From Pomphorhynchus laevis (lineage: Eukaryota; Acanthocephala; Palaeacanthocephala; Echinorhynchida; Pomphorhynchidae), in contig WNNJ02002296.1 of assembly GCA_012934845.2 (NCBI GenBank), positions 1-64,000 of the forward strand: 64,000 nt of DNA, written 5' to 3'. Below the pieces are notes generated by a model that searched no databases, was not told where the DNA came from, and saw only the letters and a program-made list of their open reading frames with translations. The translations under genes and the position numbers were made by a program. This document shows positions 33,918-45,259 of this stretch, one piece after another (the stretch's first letter is position 1; each line of letters starts with the position of its first letter).

Positions 33918-34740
33918 TTCATGATCTAAGTGTTTATGCTTCTAATTGTCTTGCCTCAATTTTCAACCATCTTTATACTCTTCGTCTTACTCTGAATCCT
34001 AATAAATCCAAAATAATGTGGATCCTTTCTCAACGCCCCGGCATATAACCTCTCTCCGTATCAATAAATTTTACAATTCTTACTATCACTGACAATCTCG
34101 TTTTCTTAGGCTTCCATTTCGACAACAGACTTTCACTGAAACCTTTCGTTAGAGATAAAGTACGCTCATCTACCTTGATTCTCCGCAACCTTCTTCAAAT
34201 TCGTAGATTGATCGATTTCCCTTCTTGTATGACTCCCATATCTTATCTCATTTTCTCAAGACTTGATTGCTGTCTTAGTTTATTTTCCAACTCACCTAAA
34301 TCCACTATTCTTCCACTACAACGCATTGTAAACGCAGTCGTCCGACTTCTCTGTCTTCGTGGTTTTGATCATACATCTCACCATCTTGCTTCTCTTGATT
34401 TGCCTACCATTTATTCTCGTGTTCAAATTTGTCTTCTCATTGCCTCCCGTCTTGTAATTTTCCCTACTCCTTAATTTCTCAACCATCCTTTTCTCGACAA
34501 TTATCGTCCTGATTACTGTTCTTTGCGTTCCCGTAATTACCTTCTTTTATATGTACTAAACTACTCTATCTCTTGTGACTTCCGCTCCTTCCCTGTTGTT
34601 GCTCCTCTCTCTCGTGTAATCATCTATCCATTCATATACGCCAATCAACCTCAATGCCGTGTTTCAAATTCCAAATCCGGTCGAAGTAAGAACTTGTATT
34701 GTATTATACGAGATTTATATCTTTAAGACTTTTTGAACAT
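33918..34740 (+). mobile_element. Family C LINE segment C3 (3' part of the split copy)
   Basis: It resumes at HDLSVYASNC and runs through the RT thumb (LNPNKSKIMWIL) and the C-terminal region (LRNLLQIRRLIDFPSCMTPI, PTIYSRVQICLLIASRL) to about 34,640, then a diverged 3' tail. TTCAT at 33,918-33,922 repeats TTCAT at 30,493-30,497 and may be a target duplication. Confidence 0.75.
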
Positions 34741-35095
34741 ATTGTTACGATAATTTTATAAGATTATATGATTGTTTTGTGTAATGTTGCTTGTCTTACG
34801 TTGTTTGTCTTATGCAGAAGTATTTTAGAACTAAAGGTTCATCAATAAAAATATAAATGTTCAATAAACATATTATAGTTATTCTTCGCATAAGCACAAA
34901 TGTTACAACACTATACACCTGTTAAAGTTGATGTTGCAAGGACATCCGATATAATTCCTTTCCTTCAAATGATCTTATAAAATCAGAATTCTTAATAAGT
35001 ATTATGCCCACAATTACTGTGTGGTGCAATATCAAACACCAACAAATCTCAGAAATAACTAATTTTAATAGATATAAAAGCGACCTAAAATTAAA
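34741..35095. other. AT-rich spacer
   Basis: I see no gene, RNA or clear repeat here. Confidence 0.4.
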
Positions 35096-36190
35096 ATGTT
35101 ATTAATTTATAGGAGTAGCAGATTCGATAAATTAGTTAGGGACATTTTCGTTCGACTACCTAGCAATTACTACGCCTTGATAAAGCAGTTCAGAAACGAA
35201 AATTTACTTGCGCTAGAGCGTGCTCAGTCCATGAAAGCGGAGAAAGCGTCGTGGCTTATCGCTCCTAGAAAGCGAAGATTAGCTTTATGTATTCCCATCA
35301 ATCAATGACGTGAACATTTCTCTCAGATCCTATCAAATGACAACACTATTGTCACTAACATCTCAATACTTACAGTTTTTATCGGACGGTATGACTCGGA
35401 TCCTTTAAACGGTGTGTTCAATGCTATCGAAATTCAAGCCTCACGTGACAAAACAGCAAATAATAAAGCGGCGGGTTCGGATCAACTATGTACCGAGCAT
35501 ATCAAATCTACTTTTAATGTACTTGCTAACTACTGGGTTTTCCTTTTAAATGGTCTGCTATATGGAGTGTGTATACCGCGTGGATGGCATGAGGGAATAA
35601 TAAAAGTATTAAATAAGGGACATGGTAATCCATTGTCGAAAGATTCATATCGAGGAATTGCTCTCCTTAATCATGCCTATAAGCTTTTAACCCATGTCTT
35701 ATCTAGTCGTTTACCCTATCATCGTGAGTATTGTCTTCCTAAAGAGCAATACGGTTTTCCGTGTTCGCAAAACAAGTCTATTTATTGTATGTTCATTGAT
35801 TTTTCAAAGGCATTTGACACTATGAATCTAGCATTACTTTTGAATAAATAATACAATCAAGCGAACGTAAATGGGAAAATCCTAGCATTACTCCCAGATT
35901 CATTAGAGCCAAATGTATTACGGATATTTGATGGCATTAATTATTCGGATAAGTTCGAAGCAGGTAGAGGCGTGATACATGGTGACCTGCTGAGTTCGTT
36001 ACGTCTTTCCTTATTTCTTATTGACTTGCCCAAATGTTTACGGAGGAACAATACAGATATTGTGCCCCTTCTTTACGCCGATGATTTGGCAATTCTCTCG
36101 ACATATCTTTATTCCACACAACTAAGCTCAACTGCAAGTACAGTGCTCGAAACACGATTGCAGCGTCTGTAAAACAATGGCCTGCGACAA
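35096..36190 (+). mobile_element. LINE reverse transcriptase fragment, family D
   Basis: The sequence AAGSDQLCTEHIKSTFNVLA leads to VCIPRGWHEGIIKVLNKG and YRGIALLNHAYKLLTHVLSS. FIDFSKAFDTMNLALL is the motif-A region, and LLYADDLAIL (about 36,070) is the catalytic box. The order is that of a LINE RT, but the words differ from families A, B and C, so this is a fourth lineage. Stops and frameshifts are present, and neither a nuclease nor a 3' end is visible. Confidence 0.65.
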
Positions 36191-36538
36191 CATAAAGCCT
36201 AAAGAAGACTTCCTATGTGGATTTTGTGCACGTCCCGTCCCTCCTGTTTATTTTCTCAAAAATCTACATTCATCAATCAAAATTTCCTCTACCAACCTCC
36301 CAGATCTTTCCACTCATAATCTTTCCGCACATCCCTTGCCGCCATCTATATTATCTTTATCCTCTATGTCTCTCGCCGTCAAACCAACTCCCTCCAAATC
36401 CTCAATTCCTTTCATGATCTCATCCACCCAGGTCACTCGTCCTCCTTTACCGAAACGCTTTCCTTCTCGCGATCGTAGCGTAGTCGTCACTAATATCACT
36501 AATACCGAAACGCTTTCCTTCTCGCGATCGTAGCGTAT
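36191..36538 (+). mobile_element. LINE ORF1-like fragment with tandem duplication
   Basis: A pyrimidine-rich open frame starts near 36,177 with CDNIKPKEDFLCGFCARP (a CxxC pair, suggestive of the PHD/zinc-ribbon heads seen in some CR1 ORF1 proteins). It then becomes Ser/Pro-rich. Composition matches family C. A unit of about 53 bp containing TACCGAAACGCTTTCCTTCT is duplicated in tandem near 36,455-36,550. It abuts family B copy B2. Confidence 0.45.
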
Positions 36539-38390
36539 TTGTCACTAATATCATCATATCGAACTTCTTCCAAACCATTCTGGCGGTATGTGAATCAAAA
36601 TAAAAAAATGATTCAATCAATCACAGTGTTAAATCATGGGGGCAGAATTGTACGAGAACCTGATGAAATCGTGAGTGTGCTAGCGACAGCGTTTGAACTT
36701 GATTGTTCCACGCCATCTAAAGGATTCCGTATAGCGCACACTCCTGAGGCATTCACGTCGTATATGCCGCTTGTTCACCCGGCTGAAGTTTAGCGGGAAC
36801 TGCACAGATTGTCACCATATACTTCGGCCGGCCCAGACGGTATACACCTCTTTATCCTCCGGAATCTCCATGATCTATTAGCATCGCCACTATCAGAGAT
36901 GTTTAACATGTCGATACATACTTCGCGCATCCCTGATCACTGGAGACAATCTTACGTCATCCCCATTCATAAAAAGGGTAGCAGAGACGATCCGTTCAAT
37001 TATCGTGCATTATGCCTGACGAGTATTGTATGCAACTGCCTCGAGAGGTTTGTGCATAAATACATTACCACTCACATGGAAAGAGGTAAGCTACTACACC
37101 CATCTCAGCATGGCTTTCGTACCGGCAGGTCCTGCCTTAGCAATCTAATTACGGCACGTGAAAGTTGGACAGACATAGTTGCAAACGGGGATATGGTTGA
37201 TGTAATTTGCATTGACTTTAGTAGGGCGTTCGACCGAGTACCGCACGATCTTTTGCTCTTACTGTTGGCTCAATACGGGATTGATCCGAGTGTAGTTCGC
37301 TGGATCGAGTCGTTCCTGAAAGGTCGATCATATCAAGTTAGGTTAGGGAGTAGCCTTTCTCCTCCACGAAATACTTACGCAGGTGTTCCTCAGGGATCGG
37401 TCCTAGGACCCTTGTTATTCAATATTTTTCTTCATGATCTACTTATAAGATTAGAATGTGATATACTAGCGTTTGCGGATGATCTGAAGTTATGGAAATG
37501 TGTTCGTTTATATGATAAATGTTTGGAGCTTCAAGATGATCTCGACACTATAAGCATATGAAGCAGGACGACGGGCTTGCTTTTGAATACCTCGAAGTGC
37601 AGTCACATGCACTTAGGAGTTAAGAAATTTTCTTTTGTGTATAGTTTAGGTGGTGATCCAATTGAGCAGCTACAGTGCAATAGAGACTTAGGGGTACTTG
37701 TGCACGAATCGTTAAAGAGTCGTCCAAACACAAACAGGATTATACAGTCGATCAGACAATTGAGCTATGTGCTTCGTAGGTGCTTTCGTTAGCCATCTGT
37801 GTTTTGTCTTAAAGTGAAGTACAACTTAATAATTAGGCCTATTCTTTTATACTGTACACCAGCAACATTTCCGTGCACGCGAGGCGAGCTGAATGATTTA
37901 GAAAATGTTCTTCGCAGGTTGACAAGGTGCTGTCGTCTTCTGAATAGTTATTCTTATAGGGATCGTTTGCGAGAGATTGGCATACCGTCGGTTCGGTCTG
38001 CGATAGTGTGTAGCGACATCTTATGCTTCAGAGATATGTTACTTCGGACGTGATGGGTGGCCGGCAAACTGTATTCAGCGGAACAAACGTGATACGAATA
38101 GGGGCCACTCTTTGACTGTGAAAACGCTGCACCATGGGAAGCTGTCTAGAATCAGTCGCCTATCGCACCGGGCGGTGAGGATGAGGAACTTACTTCCGGA
38201 GGATATGGTCGCTATTCAGAGTGGACAGCAGTTCATGCGGAGGATGGAGCAATGACTGTGCGAGACAAACTCACAGTCTATAACGGATCGTTATCCTTGG
38301 GAGGAATGTTGAATTTTTTTCTTTTTTTATGTGATCAGACAAAACAGCCCTACGGCTACAGTCTCGTAATTGAATAAAAATAATAATATC
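36539..38390 (+). mobile_element. CR1-like LINE, family B, copy B2
   Basis: One frame spans 36,539-38,053 with only three in-frame stops (at about 36,791, 37,559 and 37,791), plus a frameshift near 38,050. The order is the linker (SSKPFWRYVNQNKKMIQSIT), TSAGPDGIHLFIL, and the RT with HGFRTGRSCLSN, CIDFSRAFDRVPHD, GVPQGSVLGPLLFNIFL and FADDLKLW (about 37,472). A tail with LSHRAVRMRNLLPE follows. It ends at the (AAT)n-like tail ATAAAAATAATAATA (about 38,375-38,390). It lacks the endonuclease, so it is 5'-truncated. Few lesions suggest it is relatively young. Confidence 0.82.
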
Positions 38391-39545
38391 ACTCCTTCCA
38401 CCTCCTTATTTCCACAAGAACGTCTCGACCACGATGTTTCCGCCTTAAGATCTATCCGCTCGTATCTTGTTCCTGCTGATAAATCGTCTTTTTTGGACGA
38501 CATCTCTTTTGTCGCATTCATCCGCCTCAACAAATCTTCTCAATCTAATCCTTCACAGCACCCTCTCCTGAAAATTGTTTTTACGCATGGCTCCCACCCG
38601 TCCTCCCCCTAAGCTCATCAAATTCTAAATTCTCTAATTATAGCGGCATTGTCGCATTCGCCCGTCACCCTGCGTCTCTTCGCAAAATAATTCCCCCTTT
38701 TAGTCCTTGACTCTTTTGAATTGCTCACTTATCGTTCTTCTAGCTCGATCACTTTGGATCTCGCCATTGTATACCGTCCTGGTTCATCAGCTCCCACCTC
38801 CTTATTTTTTACCGAACTCGCTGTCCTCCTTTCACACTGTTTTTTGTCATCCATCCCTTCACTTATTCTTGGCAACTTCAACGTCCGCCTCGAACGCCTA
38901 TCTTCCACTGATTCAATCTGGTTTATCAACATTCTATCCAACTACAATAAAACCTCATATCTGCTGCCCCAACATATATCCTTGGCGAGGCACTCGACAT
39001 CATAGCTGTCCCTGATCATTTTGTGCCTACACCTCACAGCACATCTCCGATCCAGTCTATCCGATCACTTTCTCGTCACTCTTGATCTTACTTTCAACCA
39101 CTCCCTGCATCACACACCTAACATCCTACGTCGCCCTTGGAGAAATCTTGACCTCCCCCTTCTTCGCTCTGTCTTACTCGAATAGTCTCTATCTTATCCC
39201 ACAATAACATCATCCTCTCCTCACGATCTTGTCTTTCTTTTCGACTCTGAACTCACATCCACTCTCAATCTTCTCTTGCCCTTCAAGCCTCACCCTAATC
39301 GTCGCTTGCACCGTGTATCATGGTTTTACATGCCATGCCTACTCTCAAAGTGTCGACTCCGTCATGCTTTTCGAGTCTATCACCGCCTTCTCAATGATTC
39401 CTATCTTGCTCTTCGCCGGTATCATCTCCACCTACTACGTACCAAATGAAACTTCTTCTGGCGCATAAAATCAACACTTAATTAAACTCTAAGTATCTCT
39501 GGCATACTTTTAACTCAATCCTTTCTAGCTCCTCTCGATTTGAGT
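38391..39545 (+). mobile_element. Family C LINE copy C4 (ORF1 end and endonuclease)
   Basis: An ORF1-like end is near 38,400-38,560 (RLDHDVSALRSIRSYLVPAD). The endonuclease middle follows near 38,720 (LDLAIVYRPGSSAPTSLFF, the same phrase as in copy C6 at 42,281) and then linker sequence. It stops at TTTTAACTCAATCCTTTCTA near 39,530, the phrase with which C5 begins at 41,698. It is broken by several frameshifts. Confidence 0.75.
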
Positions 39546-40540
39546 AAGAATATATTACTCTTACTGGATTGGAGTAAGAGTTTTTGTGTTTTTTTACTTT
39601 AATAATTCAGTAAATTTTTTTGAGTAAGAGTATATTACTAGTTATATATCACATCCTTTAATAGATATGCGTAAGTTTTAAATATACATGACTTATATCA
39701 TATTTTATGTTCATAGTCGTCCTTACAAAACGATTACTTATTTATAGCGCAATTTACATTCTAACAATACTTATAATATAATCATTATTAAATTGATATT
39801 ATTATATTATATAGTATACAATGCTATATAATATATACTATAAATTATGTGTAATATATAATACTATTTATAATACTGGATTTATCCTTTAACAATACTT
39901 AGTATTGATCACCTCGTGCTTTGTAACTTGACGTCGGTACATACTTTCGTCAAATAGTAAAGTTTCATCTCTCTCCTCCATTTTACAGAATAAACACTCT
40001 CAATGTTCACATATCGAGTCAGATACTCAGGGTTTATCATTACGGTTAAATGATTAGTCGGATCTGACTTGAATAGATTCAGAAGTGTCCTAAAGCTATA
40101 TGGGCTTTGTAACGAGCCCAACATATGTCGTTAAGAGGGAGTGCTCAGGTACGCCTATGGGGTATCTAGGCAATATCGAGATTGGTTTTCTCTTCCAGTC
40201 GACGTTTCCCTGTACAAAGACTAAGGTTTCTCAAGCTCATCATATTGATATTACCTTCCATTGTCCGCCTCGATTGGACGTGTGTAAGAGACCTGAGTGG
40301 TTCAGCCAAGGGGCGGCGCTTTGGTGTATGCTGGAGGGTCTATCCCCCAGTTCATTTTAATGGAGATCAAAATTATGGATTAGGACAATGTTATTGACCT
40401 GGAATTTGGTCGTTGTTGTTTTATTTGTTTCATATTTGGTAATTATGTTTTTGTATGGAATAGAATATCTATCTAATTTATTTCTTTTGTTAAGATATAA
40501 CCTTGATTGCAATTTGATTTAATGGAAAAGTACATTTGAT
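39546..40540. other. AT-rich spacer with a GC-richer island
   Basis: 39,546-40,090 is AT-rich with GAGTAAGA/TATATTACT inverted words. At 40,090-40,400 lies an unassigned GC-richer stretch (for example CCAAGGGGCGGCGCTTTGG) with no long reading frame on either strand. It may belong to the neighbouring gypsy fossil or to another element. I cannot assign it. Confidence 0.35.
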
Positions 40541-41395
40541 TAATGCTCGAATCTTTAGCGAGTAGGTCAATATCCATTTTGAATAATAAGCAAATATTCC
40601 AAGCAATCTGAGTAACGCCTTTTTATTTTGCGGCGTTTCGAATTGCTATTCTGTCTGAATCAGGTGAAACTTTCCAATTTTCTATATGATGACCCAAAAG
40701 CTTTAGTTGCTATTATCTGAACTTCGAGTTATCATTTGCTATACTCAAATTATTTATTTTGACACCCTACAAAAATCGTCGTAAATTTTCATCGTGCTCA
40801 GCAGAATTCTTCCCACAGACAATGATGCCATCCAAATAAACATATGTATTTTTAGTTAGTTTGGTTTATTAGACTGTTCATAATCCTCTGCAAGGCATGT
40901 ACGCCATTTGTCAGACCGAAATGCATCCGAATAAACTGATATAGCTCGTTTTCTGCCGCAAATACTGTAATTTTTCGATCCTAATATCTAATCGGAACTT
41001 AGTAGTAAGCTCGCGACAGATCAATAAGGGAAAATACTTTGTTGACTCAGGTATTATATATCAATTCAGAATGTTAGTCAACGGATACGCGTCCAATTGA
41101 GTATATCGATTAATATTAGAAGAATAATCGACTACCATACGAGGCTTTTTATTAGAACATTTCACTACTAATACTAGAGCTAGCCATCGAGATACGCTTG
41201 GTTCGATTATTACATCGTCGAGCAATCGTCTAACTTCCATTCTAATAAATTTGGAATCGAATGTTGAATATCGGCGTGACTTGGTAGCAATAAGACAACA
41301 ATCTCTGCTAACATTGTTAAACAGTTCAGGTAGTTGAATTGACATTTACTGAAATAATGCGGCTGTAATCGTGATTCCTGGTTCCGGGCCATCGA
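40541..41395 (-). mobile_element. Ty3/gypsy pol fragment (fossil)
   Basis: On the reverse strand, DVIIEPSVSRWLALVLVVK and PRMVVDYSSNINRYTQLDAY correspond to the start of the RT in the element at 6029-9981 (DEIIEPSQSPW, RRMVVDYSETVNKFTQLDAF). More diverged RT follows to about 40,600. It is an old relic of the same broad family with many breaks and no visible LTRs. Confidence 0.7.
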
Positions 41396-41696
41396 ATTGC
41401 ATATTTACAAACGCATGCTTTTTGAAAAATACTTGTCCTCAAATTACAGGATTAACATCACACACGCATCACACACATCACACACATTAACATTACACAC
41501 AACATCACACACTTCACTAAACTTCAAAACGAATCTTACAATGGAGTTATTCCTTTTCTGTATTTGGAACGTCCAACTTTATATAGAGTTGAGATGGTGT
41601 GAGTCGTTTATCCATCAAAATAAATTGTTTGGTAAATTGTTATAAAAATATAAAATACAACAAAGACCACAAAAAATTTTGTAAAACAAAAAAATG
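41396..41696. other. Spacer with a CACACAT-rich microsatellite
   Basis: Around 41,460-41,515 there are repeated CACACATCACACACATTAAC-type words. No gene is seen. This spacer forms the right part of the block separating C4 and C5. Confidence 0.45.
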
Positions 41697-42016
41697 ATTT
41701 TAACTCAATCCTTTCTCGCTCCTCTTCATCTCGCAACATTAATCCCCATGATTATTCGTCATTTCTTCAGACCAAAGTATCCACGTTGCTCTCTCACAAC
41801 CCAACACCATTCCAAGCTCTAAGAGCCCCATTTCACACATCACAGAAATCGCCTGCATGAAAGTTTACAATGACGTACTCATTTCTCGTGACAATGCCCT
41901 ATATAGTATTCTCATCTCCCTCGACCTCTCCCCCGCCTTCGACATCGTCGACCACTCCATTCTTTTCTCGCCTTTGTTATGATTACGGCTTTTCTTCCTC
42001 TTCCGTAGCATGGTTT
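41697..42016 (+). mobile_element. Family C LINE fragment C5 (linker and start of RT)
   Basis: It begins with the phrase that ends C4 and runs through SRDNALYSILISLDLSPAFD (about 41,883) to SVAWF-type text at about 42,010. There it stops and an endonuclease start (C6) follows. An internal deletion removes part of the linker. Confidence 0.7.
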
Positions 42017-44850
42017 ACCTCATGCAATCCATCGATCATTGCTGCCTCACCGAATCCTGGCACTCCGATTCTGACGACCTCTCCATCCGCCGTTTGCTCT
42101 CTGCCGGTTGCTCACTAGTCGAATCCGCTCGCCCCCTCAGCAAATCCCCTTCTAAATTCTCTAATCATGGCGGCATTGTCGCATACGCCCGTCACTCCTC
42201 GTCTATTCGCAAAATCACTTCCCCTTTCAGTCCTTGCTCGTTTGAACCGCTCACTTGTCGTTTTTCTAACCCGATCACTCTAGATCTCGCCATTGTATAC
42301 CGTCCTGGATCATCAGCTCCTTCATCCTTATTTTTTACCGAACTCGCTGACCTTCGGTCTCACTGTTCTTCGTCCTCAATCCCTTTAATCGTTCTTGTAG
42401 ACTTCAACATTCACCTCGACCGCCCCTCGTTCATCGAGTCAATCCAGTTCATCAACATTCTATCCAACTATAACTACAAACCCATCTCCACGGCCCCCAC
42501 ACATATATCCTTTAAGGGGCACTCGACATCATCGCTGTCCCCTATCATTTTGCTGACTACACCTCACTGTCCATTTTCGATCATGGTCTATCCGATCACT
42601 TTCTCGTCACCCTTGATCTCACTTACAACCACACCCCTCCTCACACACCTACAATCCTACGTCGCTCTTGGAGAAATCTTGACCTCTCCCTTCTCCCCTA
42701 TACCTTACTCAAATCGTCTCTATCCTATCCCACAATAACATATTCCTCTCCACACGATCTCGCCTTTTTTTAAATCTGAACTCACATCCATTCTCGATCT
42801 TATCTTGCCCTTCAAGCATCACCCACACCATCGCTTGCACCGTGTCCCATGGTTTGACATCCAATGCCTACCCTCAAAGCGTCGAATCCATCATGCTTTT
42901 CGAATCTATCACCGCTCTCTCAGACGTGATTTCCGCTCGCTTATTCCGTCTCTCCGTGATACCTATCTTGCTCATCGCCGATCTAATTTTTACCTACTAC
43001 GTACCAAATGCAACTCCTGGCAGCATAAAATCATCACTTTATTCAAATCTAAGACTCTATGGCATACTTTTAACTCAATCTTTGCTCGCTCCTCTTCGCT
43101 GTGCAACATCAATCCCTGTGATTATTCGTCATTTCTCCAGACCAAAGTATCCACGTTGCTCTTTCACACCCGGTCTCCATCTTATCCCACTCTACCACGC
43201 CCAGCCTCATCCTTCCGGAACTCTCATCTTCTCAATGTCTCACCTTCCGAAGTCTCATCTGTTTTTCATGCCCTTGCCCAGCAAAACCTCATCTGCCGAT
43301 AACCTGCATACCCACATACTTAAATACATATGCTCATCAATATCCCCTTTTCTCACAACCTTGTTTAAGTAGTCCATTAGCAGTCGTATCTTCCCTTCAC
43401 ACTGGAAATCCGCAATCGTTCGTCCCCTCCTTAAGAAACAATCGCTCGACCCCTCCCTTCCTTCTAGCTATCGCCCCATTTCACTACTCCCTACTCTTTC
43501 TAAGCTCTTAGAACGCCTCATCTTAATACAAATCAACGCTTATCTCTCCTCATCCAATCTGTATCCTCCTTTCCAATCCGCTTTCCGCTCTAATCATTCC
43601 ACAGAAATGGCAGGCATAAAAGTGTACAACGACTTACTCATTTCTCGAGACAAGGCTCTACATAGTGTTCTCATCTCCCTCGACCTCTCCTCCGCATTCG
43701 ACATTGTCGACCACTCCGTCCTCCTTTCTCGCCTTCGTCATGATTACGGCTTTTCTTCTTCCTCCGTAGCATGGTTTGCCTCATATATATCCGACTGTTT
43801 CTTTCGCGTCTGTTCTAATTCATCATCTTCCCCTCCCATCCATATTTTTTGCGGGGTCTCACTAGGTTCAGTCCTAGGACCCCTGATTTTTTCTCTTCTA
43901 CTTGGCGATCTCTCTCCTTTCATTAAACCTTACTCCTTTAACGTCATGCAATACGCTGATGACATCCTCATGTATGCTCACACACCCGCCCATCGCAAAC
44001 ACGATATCGTAATTTTTGCCTCCAACTGTCTTTCTTCTATTTTCAAACGTCTCTCCCATCTTTGTCTCGTACTAAACCCAGACAAGTCCAACTTAATGTG
44101 GATCCTCTCCCGTCCACCTAACATATCCCCACCCCCTGTATCTTTTGCCATATCAATCCTCCCCATAGTCTACAATCTCACTTTCTTGGGATTCTATTTC
44201 GATGATCACCATCCCTTAAAACCTTCGTATCGACAAGGTCCGCTCGTCTAACTTAATTCTCCGTGACATCCGCTGTATCTGCCCCTTTTCAACTTCTGTT
44301 CCTGTATGTATCTTCTATCATCGCTTCTTTTCCCTAAAATCAGTTACTGCCTCAGCCTTTTCGACAATTCTCTAAAATCCATCATCCTACCTCTACAACG
44401 CATCATCAACTAGGCCGTTCGAGTGCTTATACTTCTTCGTCGCTTTGACCACACATCCAAATATCTTGCCTATTTCTCGAGGTCCATTATCCACATCCGC
44501 ATACAACTCCGCCTTTTTATAATTTTTGGTCTTCTCGCTGTCGCCTCCCCATCGTACATAAACCTCCCTTTATTAGACGACACTTGTCCCACATCTCTAT
44601 CACTGCGTTCTCGTCATTCCCTCTTACTGCACTTTCCAATTTTTTTAACAACTACGGTCTCTGATACTTCCTCGTCGCTGCCTCACTCGCCAGGAATCAG
44701 CTCTCACTCGACGTCTACCGCTCTCCCTCCTTTATTGCATTCAAATGCCGTTTCCTTACCTACCTTCTCGACACATGATTTAGATTTTTTTGTCGTTGTG
44801 GTCATGTAAGCGTGCGCCGGTACGCATTTGCCACATAAAAATAAATCTTT
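42017..44850 (+). mobile_element. Family C LINE copy C6 (best copy of the family)
   Basis: The endonuclease is at 42,020-42,700 (CLTESW; then a GGIVAYARHSSS region; the region of the SDH motif at about 42,590 is frameshifted). The linker is at 42,740-43,600, and the RT at 43,607-44,250 has LISLDLSSAFDIVDHSVLLS, LGSVLGPLIFSLLLGDLS and QYADDILMYAH. The C-terminal domain runs to about 44,780. The 3' tail TACGCATTTGCCACATAAAA ends near 44,850. It is the most complete copy but carries several frameshifts. The RT style is CR1/L2-like. The element ends only about 280 bp before the mL37 start codon. Confidence 0.8.
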
Positions 44851-45126
44851 TTTGTAAGAGATTTTGAACCTCATAATGTTGTGTGGTATTATTTGTTTAA
44901 GATAACAAAACTGATTGACTTATTTTTTATACCATATTCGCGATTGTTTTAAAGGCAAACCGACTCTTCCGCTGTTATAGTTGTAAGCAAATCGTGAAAG
45001 TACATTATTTGGCTTTATTAAACTGAATTTTTCGAATTTCGATGATTTAGTTGCAGTAATTTAATTTTAGATTATTCAAGTGAAATAAATTGTAGGTAGG
45101 CTATATCGTCAGTCCTAGGTTCAAGC

Positions 45127-45259
45127 ATGCCAACCCGTAACCAAATCCACGGTCTTCTCAAGTACCACGTTGCACCAAGATCTAAGCAATTGAAATGGGT
45201 TTGGCAAGTACAGGGCAATATGATTGACCCAAAAGTGGACATAACTGAGAATTTAAAGA
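45127..45259 (+). CDS. MRPL37: mL37 exon 1
   Basis: It starts at ATG with 44 codons plus 1 nt, and the donor is GTAAGG at 45,260. The segment is basic, with Trp-rich KWVWQVQ. The leftover A joins TC of exon 2 to make Ile. Confidence 0.7.

Noticed and set aside
36539-38053. Altered genetic code (in-frame TAG/TGA in a long LINE frame)
   Set aside because: mL37 and FOXRED1 end at normal stops and contain none in frame. Point decay explains the LINE.
41455-41520. CACACAT-type array as a CRISPR or satellite
   Set aside because: It is a short irregular microsatellite without uniform spacers, and CRISPR arrays are not expected in this eukaryotic DNA.
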